DNA of 34,825 bases from an uncultured Lachnospiraceae bacterium (GTDB lineage Bacteria > Bacillota > Clostridia > Lachnospirales > Lachnospiraceae), in assembly GCA_910585995.1 (NCBI GenBank), contig CAJUGG010000058.1, forward strand, positions 1-34,825. Reading direction: 5' to 3'. The position numbers and the translations under genes were made by a program. Under the pieces are notes generated by a model, which had not been told where the DNA came from, searched no databases, and was given only the letters and a program-made list of their open reading frames with translations. Each line of letters begins with the position of its first letter. Position 1 is the first letter of the stretch. Shown here piece by piece: positions 1 through 8,861 of this stretch.

Positions 1-1936
1 CAAAAGGACTGCTCAGCCGATAAAAATCTCCAAATTGGATTAGCTGCCGATATTCTTTCATAAAAGCAATCTGCTGTTTTACTTGTTCTAACTCTTCTTC
101 TGTCAGTTTGTTCAGATCCAGCTCATATCCAAAGGTTCCAAAATAGGCCACATTCGCTCTGGTATGCAGCGGTGTATTTCTGAACACCTGGTGATTTGGC
201 ACTACCGACACATGGCTTCCGATGCTGCTGATGGGATAGCAAAAAGAAGTTCCATACTGAATCTTCAGCCGCTCTATGGCATCGGAATCATCACTTGCCC
301 AACCCTGTGGCGCATAGTACAAAAGGCCCGGATCAAACCGTCCTCCTCCGCTTGCACAGGACTCAAACAGCACTTTGGGAAACTCTCTGGTCAGTCTCTC
401 ATACAGATCATACACGCCCAAAATATACCGGTGGAAGATCTCTCCCTGCCGATCTGCCGGATAGGCTTTGGAATAGCACTCGGTAATACTCCGGTTCATG
501 TCCCATTTGATATAGGAAACCTTAGCTTCCCTCAAGATCTTGGCCATCATCTCATAGATGCCATTTACCACTTCCCTACGGGAAAAATCCAGCACATGTT
601 GATGACGTCCAAGCGAAGCATGCCGCTTAGGCGTCTCTAAGATCCAGTCGGGATGCTCTCGATACAGCTTAGAATCCCGATTCACCATCTCCGGCTCAAA
701 CCATAGGCCAAACTGCATCCCCAGTGCCTCAATCTTCTCTGCCAGCCCGGTGATCCCTTCGGGAAGCCTCGTTGTATTAGCCACCCAATCTCCAAGTCCA
801 GCTTCATCACTGCTTCGCTCTCCAAACCAGCCGTCATCCAGCACAAATAACTCTACGCCGCACTCCTTCGCCTTCTTAGCGATCTCTACCAGACGCTCTT
901 CCGTAAAATCAAAATACGTCGCTTCCCAGTTATTATTTAAGACAGGACGCACCCGGTCTCTCCAATATCCTCTTGCCAGACGCTTCTGATACAGTTTGTG
1001 GAACACACGGCTCATCCCGCCAAGGCCGTTTTTAGAATACACCATCACTGCCTCCGGTGTCACAAATGCTTCTCCCGGCTCCAGTTTCCAGGAAAATCCA
1101 AAAGGATGAATCCCCAAAAGCACCCTTGTCATATCATGGGCATCCACCTGTACCTGTGCCAGAAAATTTCCACTATAGATCAAACTAAAGCCCAGCACTT
1201 CCCCCTGTCTCTCATCCGCCGTAGGCCGCTTTAACACCACAAAAGGATTATGCTCATGGGAAGAATTTCCCCTGAGACTATCCACTGCCAGGATCCCCTG
1301 CTCCAGCTTCCGCACCTTCAGATGCCGCTCCCTCGCCCAGCATCCCGAAAACTGCAGCCACTCATACTCCGCATCTGGCAGATCCAGACACAGACTCATA
1401 GCCCTGGTCAGCTGCACACTTTCCTTCCCGTCATTTACAAACCTGGCACTCCTTGCCAAGATGCCTCCCCTTTCAAATATCGTATAGAAAAGCTCCAAAA
1501 GCACCCTCGTCACCGGGTCTCTAAGCGACACAACCAACGTCTTTGCCTCATTCTCCTCTTCTACATACGTAGCCGGAAGCCCCTCCAGCACCGGCTTCCC
1601 AGCCATAACCCGATGCCCCTCATATACAAAATCCACAATCCTGCTGCCATTTCCCTGCAAGATCTCCACCGCTGGATGCCGAAAATCCGTCGTCCCATAC
1701 ACCCCATACTCCTGCCGGGTATGCTCCAGCGAAAACGTATCATCCTCATCAAACACACAAGCTGTCATCGGCCTGTGCATCCGCTCCAAAAGATAAGAAT
1801 AATCCTCCTTCTCATGCACCCTAGCCCCACAATACAACTGCCCCATATGCCCATTGGGCAAAATCATCATTAAATAACTGATATCCTCATTATACAGATG
1901 AAAAATCTTCGTCTTCTCATAAAATACAATACTCAT
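1..1936 (-). CDS. Alpha-galactosidase, GH36 family (3' end cut by window edge)
   Basis: This enzyme hydrolyses terminal alpha-1,6-galactose from raffinose-type oligosaccharides and galactolipids or glycans, probably in the cytoplasm because no signal peptide is seen. Translation from the ATG at 1936 runs open to the left edge, giving about 645 residues; family members are about 730, so roughly 85 C-terminal residues lie outside the window. The GH36 nucleophile motif KWDMNR is present with Asp479, and the acid/base motif GWASDD with Asp549; this spacing matches characterised Geobacillus enzymes (about 478 and 548). The ESCASGGGRFDPG segment between them is also typical. The start is supported by AAGGAG seven bases upstream. 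Known chemistry is from the family; substrate here is inferred. No transporter or sugar regulator is visible on this side, though the genes beyond the left edge are unseen. Confidence 0.95.
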   Translation of the reverse strand, partial: MSIVFYEKTKIFHLYNEDISYLMMILPNGHMGQLYCGARVHEKEDYSYLLERMHRPMTACVFDEDDTFSLEHTRQEYGVYGTTDFRHPAVEILQGNGSRIVDFVYEGHRVMAGKPVLEGLPATYVEEENEAKTLVVSLRDPVTRVLLELFYTIFERGGILARSARFVNDGKESVQLTRAMSLCLDLPDAEYEWLQFSGCWARERHLKVRKLEQGILAVDSLRGNSSHEHNPFVVLKRPTADERQGEVLGFSLIYSGNFLAQVQVDAHDMTRVLLGIHPFGFSWKLEPGEAFVTPEAVMVYSKNGLGGMSRVFHKLYQKRLARGYWRDRVRPVLNNNWEATYFDFTEERLVEIAKKAKECGVELFVLDDGWFGERSSDEAGLGDWVANTTRLPEGITGLAEKIEALGMQFGLWFEPEMVNRDSKLYREHPDWILETPKRHASLGRHQHVLDFSRREVVNGIYEMMAKILREAKVSYIKWDMNRSITECYSKAYPADRQGEIFHRYILGVYDLYERLTREFPKVLFESCASGGGRFDPGLLYYAPQGWASDDSDAIERLKIQYGTSFCYPISSIGSHVSVVPNHQVFRNTPLHTRANVAYFGTFGYELDLNKLTEEELEQVKQQIAFMKEYRQLIQFGDFYRLSSPF

Positions 1937-1965
1937 ACAACCACTCCTTCCATAACATCGCAACA

Positions 1966-2011
1966 ATAAGGTGATAAGTCACTTCCCCCTATACCCCAGT
2001 CTCCACCTTAT
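1966..2011 (-). promoter_or_regulatory. Inverted repeat in the leader of the alpha-galactosidase gene
   Basis: Perfect 8-bp arms (1966-1973 and 2004-2011) flank a 30-base loop, 30 bases upstream of the start codon. Its place suggests an operator for a sugar-responsive repressor or a leader hairpin, but no known consensus was recognised and it could be chance. Confidence 0.25.
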
Positions 2012-2068
2012 CCATTAATATTTATAGAAAATAAACATGCATTAACCTCTTTCGTCCTACGCTCTCAG

Positions 2069-2363
2069 GCGCTGCCGCAGGACGCACTCCCTGGTGGGAT
2101 ATGTGTGGGTCACGGCAGAAAGGGATAGCTGTGTCCCAGGGCTTTTGGACTCGCACAAATAGTGCTGTGTAGATTGGAGCGGACTGGCTGTGCAGTTTGT
2201 ATGAGCCAGACGGACACCATGTGTCCGGTTGGAGCATACAAACTGTGCAGACTGTCCGATACATTCTATGCAGACATTTGTCGAGTCCAAAAGCCCTGGG
2301 ACACAGCTATCCTCTGCCATGACTCACACATATCCCACCAGGGAGTGCGTTCTGCGGAAGCGC
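2069..2363. repeat. Large imperfect palindrome, copy A of a dispersed two-copy element
   Basis: The whole 295 bases fold back on themselves. The outer left arm (2069-2154) pairs with the right arm (2282-2363); the outermost 39 bases pair with only two differences. The inner core (2155-2281) is shared almost base for base with copy B at 20830-20957, including GTGCTGTGTAGATTGGAGC, two CTGTGCAG motifs and a small terminal hairpin (GGACAC/GTGTCC). The arms of A share no obvious sequence with the arms of B although each set is self-complementary. The element abuts the 3' end of carB, so it could serve as a terminator or RNA-stabilising hairpin, or be a non-autonomous mobile element (MITE-like). 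No T-run follows the outer stem on either strand and no target-site duplication was recognised. Overlapping ORFs on both strands are palindrome artefacts. Confidence 0.85.
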
Positions 2364-2368
2364 CGTCC

Positions 2369-5300
2369 CTACCGATCCGTTATCTCCGCATGAAACTCCT
2401 GCAGCGATTTCACTGGCAACTTCCCATCTCGTTTCGAGGACCGTATCCCCTCCACCGTCGCCTTTGCCGCCGCCATCGTCGTCATATACGGAATCTTATT
2501 CTTCACTGCCGCTTTCCGGATATAACTGTCATCCACCGCTCCCTTTTTCCCAATCGGCGTATTGACAATCAGCTGAATCTTACCATTCGTGATCTTATCC
2601 AAAATATTGGGCCTTCCCTCATTAATCTTCCACACCTTCTGCGCCGGTATCCCCGCTTCCACGATCATATCGCAGGTCCTTCCCGTCGCCATGATGGAAA
2701 ATCCGCACTCGTCAAAGCCCTTCGCCACTTCCACAAGCTCCGCTTTATCCCTGTCATTCACAGAGATCAGCACGCACCCTTCGGTCGGAATCTGGCTCTT
2801 TGTCGCCTCTTCTGCCTTGTAGAACGCATCTCCAAAATCAGCCGACAACCCTAACACCTCTCCCGTGGAACGCATCTCCGGTCCCAAGATCGGGTCTACC
2901 TCCGGGAACATGTTGAACGGGAATACCGCCTCTTTTACACCATAGTGCGCAAATCTCTTCTCTTTCAGCTCTGGCACTGGACTCTTATGCCCGGTAAAAG
3001 GCATCGTAATAATATCCGTTGCGATCTGCACCATATTGATCCCGCACACCTTCGACACTAACGGCACCGTCCTTGATGCCCGCGGATTGGCCTCGATCAC
3101 AAAGACCTTGCCATCCTCAATCGCATACTGCATATTCATAAGACCTACCACATGCATCTCACTGGCGATCTTACGTGTATAATCTTTAATCGTCTGTACC
3201 TGTTCCTCTGTCAAGCCTCTGGGCGGAATAATACAAGCCGAATCTCCCGAATGGATTCCTGCAAGCTCGATATGCTCCATCACCGACGGAACAAACACAT
3301 GTTCTCCATCGCTGATCGCGTCTGCCTCGCACTCGGTTGCATGGTGTAAGAACCGGTCGATCAGGATCGGACGATCCGGTGTCACACCAACTGCCTGCTT
3401 CATATAGAATGTCAGCGCCTCATCATCATAGACCACTTCCATCCCACGTCCTCCCAGGACATAAGATGGACGCACCATCACCGGATAGCCGATGCGGTGT
3501 GCAGTCTCCAATGCTTCCTCGGTATTGACTGCCATCCCTGCTTCCGGCATCGGGATCTCAAGTTTTGCCATCATCTCCCGGAACAAGTCACGGTCTTCTG
3601 CCAGATCAATCGTCTCTGGCGTCGTACCTAAGATATTGACACCATATTTTTTCAGATCAGCCGCCAGATTCAGAGGAGTCTGTCCGCCAAACTGTGCAAT
3701 CACGCCTACTGGCTTCTCCTTCTCATAGATCGCCAGCACATCTTCCAAAGTCAGCGGCTCAAAATACAATTTATCCGAAGTATCATAGTCTGTCGAGACA
3801 GTCTCCGGGTTGCAGTTGACAATAATCGTGGAGAATCCCAGTTTCCGCAGTGCCTTTGCTGCATGGACACAGCAGTAATCAAACTCGATACCCTGTCCGA
3901 TTCGATTAGGTCCGCCGCCTAAGATCATCACCTTGGGCCTGTCCGTCTTCACCGTACTCTCGTCCTTGATATGATAGCTGGAATAATAATACGCACTGTC
4001 CTTGGTGCCGCTGACATGCACGCCTTCCCACGCCTCTACAATCCCATGTGCCACGCGCTCTTTACGGATCGCCTCTTCAGAGACGCCGAGGATCTCACTT
4101 AAATATTTATCTGAGAAGCCGTCCAGTTTTGCCCTACGCAGATCTTCTGCTTCTGGCACACGCCCTGCATAGGCTGCCACCAAAGCTTCCTCTTCTTCCA
4201 CTAACTCTTTCATCTGCTCGATAAAATAAGCCTTTACCTTGGTGATCTGGTAGATCTCCTCCACCGTCGCTCCCTTGCGAAGCGCTTCATACATGATAAA
4301 ATGCCGTTCGCTGCAAGGAGTCATCAGCATGATCAAAAGTTCTTTTTTGCTCTTTTGATCAAAATCTGCCACATGTCCTAAACCATAGCGGCCTTTTTCC
4401 AGAGAACGGATAGATTTTTGGAAAGCCTCTTTGTAGGTCTTGCCAATGCTCATCACCTCGCCTACCGCACGCATCTGCGTCCCTAACTTGTCCTCCACGC
4501 CTTTGAATTTCTCAAACGCCCATCTGGCAAATTTAATCACCACATATTCACCATCTGGTACATACTTATCCAGGGTGCCGTATTTCCCACAGGGAATCTC
4601 GTCCAAAGTCAGTCCGCTTGCCAGCATCGCCGATACTAAAGCGATCGGGAAACCCGTCGCCTTGCTCGCCAATGCAGAAGAACGGGACGTTCTTGGGTTA
4701 ATCTCAATTACGACGATACGCCCGGAGACTGGATCATGGGCAAACTGCACGTTGGTGCCTCCGATGACCTGTATCGCATCTACAATCTTATATGCCTGCT
4801 CCTGAAGCTTTTTCTGCACCTCTTCTGAGATGGTCAGCATCGGTGCGGAGCAAAAGGAATCTCCCGTATGCACACCTACGGGATCTATATTTTCAATAAA
4901 GCAGACGGTGATCATATTGCCCTTGGCATCCCGCACCACCTCCAGCTCTAACTCTTCCCAGCCTAAGATGGATTCTTCCACCAGCACCTGTCCCACTAAG
5001 CTCGCCTGTAAGCCTCTCGCGCAGACCGTCTTTAATTCTTCCTTATTATATACCAGTCCGCCGCCCGCACCGCCCATCGTATAAGCGGGACGCAGTACCA
5101 CCGGGTAGCCCAGGCCGTCCGCAATCTTGAGCGCTTCCTCTACCGAATACGCCACATCGCTTCTTGCCATCCCGACGCCCAAGGAATTCATGGTGTTTTT
5201 AAATTCAATGCGGTCCTCGCCGCGCTCGATGGCATCCACCTGTACTCCGATTACCTTTACGCCGTATTTGTCCAGCACACCCGCAGACTGAAGCTCCGAA

Positions 5301-5605
5301 CATAAGTTCAGGCCAGATTGCCCGCCCAGGTTGGGCAGCAGTGCATCCGGACGCTCTTTTTCGATGATCTGCTCTAACCTCTCCACATTTAATGGTTCAA
5401 TATACGTAATATCCGCGGTATCCGGGTCTGTCATAATCGTCGCAGGATTGGAATTTACCAACACGATCTCATAGCCTAAGCTTTTAAGCGCCTTGCACGC
5501 CTGTGTGCCGGAATAATCGAACTCACACGCCTGTCCGATGATGATGGGACCAGAACCGATAATCAGTACCTTGTGAATGTCTTCTCTTTTCATAAATGCA
5601 CCCAT
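2369..5605 (-). CDS. carB: Carbamoyl-phosphate synthase large subunit
   Basis: CarB makes carbamoyl phosphate from bicarbonate, ATP and glutamine-derived ammonia for pyrimidine and arginine synthesis, as a heterodimer with CarA. The 1078-residue length is normal (about 1060-1075). Two homologous ATP-grasp halves are visible: the first opens with KVLIIGSGPIIIGQACEFDY and the second with KVMILGGGPNRIGQGIEFDY near residue 555. The last 140 residues form the MGS-like allosteric domain that binds effectors such as UMP. The called start has AAAGGA about four bases upstream; an alternative Met at residue 5 has poorer spacing. A clear promoter lies just upstream, so it is probably transcribed alone. 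The small subunit gene carA is not next to it or anywhere in this window, unlike the common carAB layout. Confidence 0.97.
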   Translation of the reverse strand: MGAFMKREDIHKVLIIGSGPIIIGQACEFDYSGTQACKALKSLGYEIVLVNSNPATIMTDPDTADITYIEPLNVERLEQIIEKERPDALLPNLGGQSGLNLCSELQSAGVLDKYGVKVIGVQVDAIERGEDRIEFKNTMNSLGVGMARSDVAYSVEEALKIADGLGYPVVLRPAYTMGGAGGGLVYNKEELKTVCARGLQASLVGQVLVEESILGWEELELEVVRDAKGNMITVCFIENIDPVGVHTGDSFCSAPMLTISEEVQKKLQEQAYKIVDAIQVIGGTNVQFAHDPVSGRIVVIEINPRTSRSSALASKATGFPIALVSAMLASGLTLDEIPCGKYGTLDKYVPDGEYVVIKFARWAFEKFKGVEDKLGTQMRAVGEVMSIGKTYKEAFQKSIRSLEKGRYGLGHVADFDQKSKKELLIMLMTPCSERHFIMYEALRKGATVEEIYQITKVKAYFIEQMKELVEEEEALVAAYAGRVPEAEDLRRAKLDGFSDKYLSEILGVSEEAIRKERVAHGIVEAWEGVHVSGTKDSAYYYSSYHIKDESTVKTDRPKVMILGGGPNRIGQGIEFDYCCVHAAKALRKLGFSTIIVNCNPETVSTDYDTSDKLYFEPLTLEDVLAIYEKEKPVGVIAQFGGQTPLNLAADLKKYGVNILGTTPETIDLAEDRDLFREMMAKLEIPMPEAGMAVNTEEALETAHRIGYPVMVRPSYVLGGRGMEVVYDDEALTFYMKQAVGVTPDRPILIDRFLHHATECEADAISDGEHVFVPSVMEHIELAGIHSGDSACIIPPRGLTEEQVQTIKDYTRKIASEMHVVGLMNMQYAIEDGKVFVIEANPRASRTVPLVSKVCGINMVQIATDIITMPFTGHKSPVPELKEKRFAHYGVKEAVFPFNMFPEVDPILGPEMRSTGEVLGLSADFGDAFYKAEEATKSQIPTEGCVLISVNDRDKAELVEVAKGFDECGFSIMATGRTCDMIVEAGIPAQKVWKINEGRPNILDKITNGKIQLIVNTPIGKKGAVDDSYIRKAAVKNKIPYMTTMAAAKATVEGIRSSKRDGKLPVKSLQEFHAEITDR

Positions 5606-5645
5606 TTATCCTTTCTTCACTCTGCTTTCCAATTTAACCGTGTCT

Positions 5646-5674
5646 ATTCTAGCACACTTCTTTTAGAAGGACAA
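5646..5674 (-). promoter_or_regulatory. Predicted SigA-type promoter of carB
   Basis: On the minus strand TTGTCC (5669-5674) and TAGAAT (5646-5651) are separated by exactly 17 bases, and the expected transcript start is about 35 bases before the carB start codon. It lies in the short gap between carB and the upstream membrane-protein gene. Confidence 0.6.
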
Positions 5675-5697
5675 CCCGGATTTGCGGAAATTGGCCA

Positions 5698-6759
5698 TCA
5701 GAGGGCAGAGGTTTTTAAGAGAAGTTCGGCTTGTTGGCCGTCAAAATCCATCTGATAGATCTTATACGTCTGATTTTTTTCATCATATGTGACAAATGTC
5801 CGGTTTTTCAGTGATCTCCTGCCTAAGACCATACCGTTTTGATCCAGAGGATAGGTGATGTCATTGGTGGGTGCAGAGAAAAAAAGCATCCCTTTTACTC
5901 CGGTCAGACGTAGGGCTTCACTCATAGGTGCTGCATAATAATATGTATTGTTGTCATTGGTGCACAGAAGCTCCGTCTGTGTCTCATTTAAAAGATAGTG
6001 ATAACAATAGTCTCCGGACAGTGTACAGAGCGTCTGTTCTCCGAAAAAAGTATGGGCGCACAACTCATTCTGTTCTCTGACATAGAACAAAGGCGTCCCG
6101 CTGTCTGCCACTGAGAGCACCGAAGAGACACCATTTGCGATCTTTTGCTCTTTTTTGCCGTACTGCCAAACAGACAAGGTGCCGTCTTCTTCCAGACAGG
6201 CCGCTGTCTTGCCGTTCGGAGAGAGGACAAAAGCATCGCTGTTTTCTATAGGAAGACAGTCGGTCTTCTGCGTGGACAGAAGACAGATACACAGCTCCTG
6301 CCTCTGCTCCTGATTCCTCTTGATATATCCTAAAGTATCGCCATAGAAGGACATCCTTGCCTGCAAGACATCCTCATCAAGATAGACTGGCGTAACATCT
6401 CTTAGAGCATACAATTCCCCGTCCTGGTCGATATACGCCATCTGTTTATGGTCAGCACTATATAAAAGCTTAGAGGGCGTATCGATGGCACACCATTCCC
6501 CTTTTGTGCTTAGAATCACCGTCTCGGTCTGATTTTGCACTGCTAGATAGGACGTATCCGCCTGATGCGCCACAAATACCGACGCTTTCGGCACCTCCCG
6601 GTTGGTGGTAAAAAGTATAATAAGCGCAATCACGCTGACGAAGAGATTGCCAAGCCGGCGCCCTCTGTAGTGCGCTCTTTGCCTTTTTTTCTCTTTAGTC
6701 AGCGCTTCGGCTGATACCAGTTCTGACTTTATTTCTTTTCCACATTGGCTGCAATACAT
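5698..6759 (-). CDS. Membrane-anchored protein with N-terminal half zinc ribbon and possible beta-propeller
   Basis: No specific function recognised. Starting at MYCSQCGKEI (Met at 6759) the protein is 353 residues. It opens with one CxxC knuckle typical of the short zinc-ribbon tags found on many Firmicute membrane proteins; the second CxxC is missing. A basic stretch (KEKKRQRAHYRGRR) then precedes one transmembrane segment at about residues 40-55. The remaining 300 residues are short beta-rich repeats (for example LVLSPNGK-, VADSG- and YDEKNQ-like turns) suggestive of a TolB/WD-type propeller that would face outside, judging from the positive-inside rule. A Met five codons earlier is possible but has AAAAGG directly abutting it. 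It lies 79 bases downstream of ftsH and may be co-transcribed with it. The propeller call is inference from repeat pattern. Confidence 0.75.
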   Translation of the reverse strand: MYCSQCGKEIKSELVSAEALTKEKKRQRAHYRGRRLGNLFVSVIALIILFTTNREVPKASVFVAHQADTSYLAVQNQTETVILSTKGEWCAIDTPSKLLYSADHKQMAYIDQDGELYALRDVTPVYLDEDVLQARMSFYGDTLGYIKRNQEQRQELCICLLSTQKTDCLPIENSDAFVLSPNGKTAACLEEDGTLSVWQYGKKEQKIANGVSSVLSVADSGTPLFYVREQNELCAHTFFGEQTLCTLSGDYCYHYLLNETQTELLCTNDNNTYYYAAPMSEALRLTGVKGMLFFSAPTNDITYPLDQNGMVLGRRSLKNRTFVTYDEKNQTYKIYQMDFDGQQAELLLKTSAL

Positions 6760-6838
6760 AGACAATCCCAGCATCCTTTTCCACAGGTGTTCTTCTATGC
6801 ATATGACCGCAAACGGGAAAATAGACCATCGCTGTCTC

Positions 6839-8659
6839 TTATTCTGTTTTTTCCAGGATCTTCATAAACTCGTCTCCTGTAATCGTCTCCTTCTCATACA
6901 GGTATTTTGCCAGTTCATGCAACTTTTCTTTTTTGTCCTCTAAAAGCTCCTTCGCCTTTTCGTACTGCATTTTTAACAAGGTGTTGACTTTTTCATCCAC
7001 AAGGGCTGCTGTCTCTGCTGCACAGGCCAGAGACGTGTCACCCCCCAGATACTGACCATTTACCGTCTCTAACGCCATCATGCCAAATTCTTCACTCATC
7101 CCGTAGCGCGTAATCATCGCGCGGGCTAACTTGGTCATCTGCTCGATATCATTCGAGGCGCCCGTTGTGATGGAGCCAAAGATCAGGTCTTCCGCTGCCC
7201 GACCTCCGGCATACGTGGCGATCTTATTTTCCAGCTCTTCCTTGCTAAGAAGGCACTGGTCTCTCTCCTCCACCTGCATCGTATACCCCAGAGCGCCCGA
7301 AGTCCTCGGAATAATCGTAATCTTGGTCACTGGCGCTGAGTTCATCTGCAGAGCCGCCACCAATGCATGTCCAATCTCATGATAAGAGACAATCAATTTT
7401 TCCTTATCGGATAAAATGGCGTTTTTCTTTTGATAGCCCGCGATCACGACCTCGATGCTCTCTTCCAGATCAGACTGTGTCACATATGCTCTGCCAAAGC
7501 GCACTGCCCGAAGCGCCGCCTCATTGATCATATTGGCAAGCTCTGCCCCCGATGTCCCGGCAGCTGCTCTTGCTACCGCCTGAAAATCAATGTCATCCCC
7601 AAGCTTTATCTTTTTGGCATGTACTTTCAGGATCTCTTCTCTTCCCTTCAGATCCGGCAACTCGACCGGAATCCGGCGGTCAAAACGTCCTGGACGAAGC
7701 AGAGCCGGGTCTAAAGTCTCCGGACGGTTTGTCGCTGCTAAGATCACGACTCCTTTGGAGCCGTCAAAGCCGTCCATCTCTGTCAGCAGCTGATTCAGCG
7801 TCTGCTCCCTCTCATCATTGCCGCCGACTCCGCCACTATCACGTTTTTTACCAATCGTATCGATCTCATCAATAAAGACAATACAAGGCGCTTTCTCGTT
7901 TGCTTGTTTGAACAAGTCTCTGACTTTAGCAGCCCCCATGCCCACAAACATCTCCACAAACTCTGAACCAGAGATGGAGAAAAACGGCACTTCTGCTTCT
8001 CCGGCCACCGCCTTGGCAAGCAGGGTCTTTCCGGTTCCGGGAGGTCCCACAAGCAGCGCACCTTTGGGCATCATCGCTCCGATCTCCTGATATTTTCCCG
8101 GATTATGCAGAAAGTCCACAATCTCCTTAAGCTGCTCCTTTGCCTCGTCCTCTCCGGCCACATCCGCGAACTTCATCCCGGTCTCACTGGCCACATAGAT
8201 CTTCGCATTACTCTTGCCAAACTGCATCGCATTGCCAAGCCCGCCGCCCATGCGCTTCATCAGCATCCGAGACAACAACTGCCCGATCAGCACAAAGATC
8301 GCCACCTGCACCACAATCGAGAAAATTGAACTAAAAATCGTAGGCTCCGCCTCTCTCACTTTTCCAAACTGACAGCCGGACTCCCTAAGCCGCTCCACCA
8401 GCTCCGGATCATTAAAAGCCACAGTAGAATAAAAATGCGGCTCTTCCTGCCGGTCTGCAAAATATATATAGTCCTTTTCCATCTGCGCCAGTGAAACCTC
8501 TTTTTCCTCTAACATATTTAAAAAAGTCCCATAATCCACTTCCTCGATCTGATTCTTAATAAAACCAGGAAACACCAGCGTATTCAGCAATACCATCAGC
8601 AAAAGAGCCATGCCATAATAAAAAAGCAATGGCTTTTTCGGTCTGTTCACCTGTTTCAT
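6839..8659 (-). CDS. ftsH: ATP-dependent zinc metalloprotease FtsH
   Basis: FtsH is a membrane-bound hexameric AAA+ protease that degrades misfolded membrane proteins and short-lived regulators. The 606-residue protein has an N-terminal transmembrane segment (about 11-33), a small extracytoplasmic domain, and a second membrane segment (about 108-130). The AAA domain follows, with Walker A GPPGTGKT (about 205-212), Walker B CIVFIDEID and the second region of homology ending RPGRFDRR. The zinc site is HEIGH (427-431), where Ile replaces the more usual Ala, with the third ligand Asp in the GASNDIEQMT segment. The C-terminal tail is a short helix (KAKELLEDKKEKL-). A good AAGGAGG lies about ten bases before the ATG. 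It is divergently transcribed from the PfkB-fusion gene. Confidence 0.97.
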   Translation of the reverse strand: MKQVNRPKKPLLFYYGMALLLMVLLNTLVFPGFIKNQIEEVDYGTFLNMLEEKEVSLAQMEKDYIYFADRQEEPHFYSTVAFNDPELVERLRESGCQFGKVREAEPTIFSSIFSIVVQVAIFVLIGQLLSRMLMKRMGGGLGNAMQFGKSNAKIYVASETGMKFADVAGEDEAKEQLKEIVDFLHNPGKYQEIGAMMPKGALLVGPPGTGKTLLAKAVAGEAEVPFFSISGSEFVEMFVGMGAAKVRDLFKQANEKAPCIVFIDEIDTIGKKRDSGGVGGNDEREQTLNQLLTEMDGFDGSKGVVILAATNRPETLDPALLRPGRFDRRIPVELPDLKGREEILKVHAKKIKLGDDIDFQAVARAAAGTSGAELANMINEAALRAVRFGRAYVTQSDLEESIEVVIAGYQKKNAILSDKEKLIVSYHEIGHALVAALQMNSAPVTKITIIPRTSGALGYTMQVEERDQCLLSKEELENKIATYAGGRAAEDLIFGSITTGASNDIEQMTKLARAMITRYGMSEEFGMMALETVNGQYLGGDTSLACAAETAALVDEKVNTLLKMQYEKAKELLEDKKEKLHELAKYLYEKETITGDEFMKILEKTE

Positions 8660-8801
8660 CGTATGATATCCTCCTTATCTCTATATCCCATAGTCTTACT
8701 CCCCAAAAATAAATTAATCATAAACTTCAATTCATAATACACGCGTTTCCCCTTCCCTCTTTCTTAATAAAACAGGAAAATATGAAAGTTTTCTAAAACC
8801 C

Positions 8802-8830
8802 CTTTTTTTTTTCGAATATTTTGGTACAAT
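8802..8830 (+). promoter_or_regulatory. Predicted promoter of the PfkB-fusion gene
   Basis: An extended -10 element, TGG followed by TACAAT (8825-8830), lies about 30 bases before the start codon. The -35 position 17 bases upstream falls in a T-rich tract and is weak, so the TG extension probably carries the promoter. Confidence 0.4.
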
Positions 8831-8861
8831 AGAACTATTAAATATTGGAGGCACTTTCTAT

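Larger units (their letters stand above)
1937..2368. other. Intergenic region between carB and the alpha-galactosidase gene
   Basis: This 432-base gap holds two things. Next to the galactosidase start is an AT-rich leader with an 8-bp inverted repeat (ATAAGGTG at 1966-1973 and CACCTTAT at 2004-2011, 30-base loop), which could be an operator or a leader hairpin. The rest, 2069-2363, is the large palindrome described separately, ending six bases before the carB stop codon. No convincing -35/-10 pair for the galactosidase gene was found, and no credible gene. Confidence 0.6.

Noticed and set aside
2022..2854. Several overlapping ORFs on both strands across palindrome A
   Set aside because: They have similar translations on the two strands because the DNA is palindromic, lack ribosome binding sites, and run into carB on the wrong strand.
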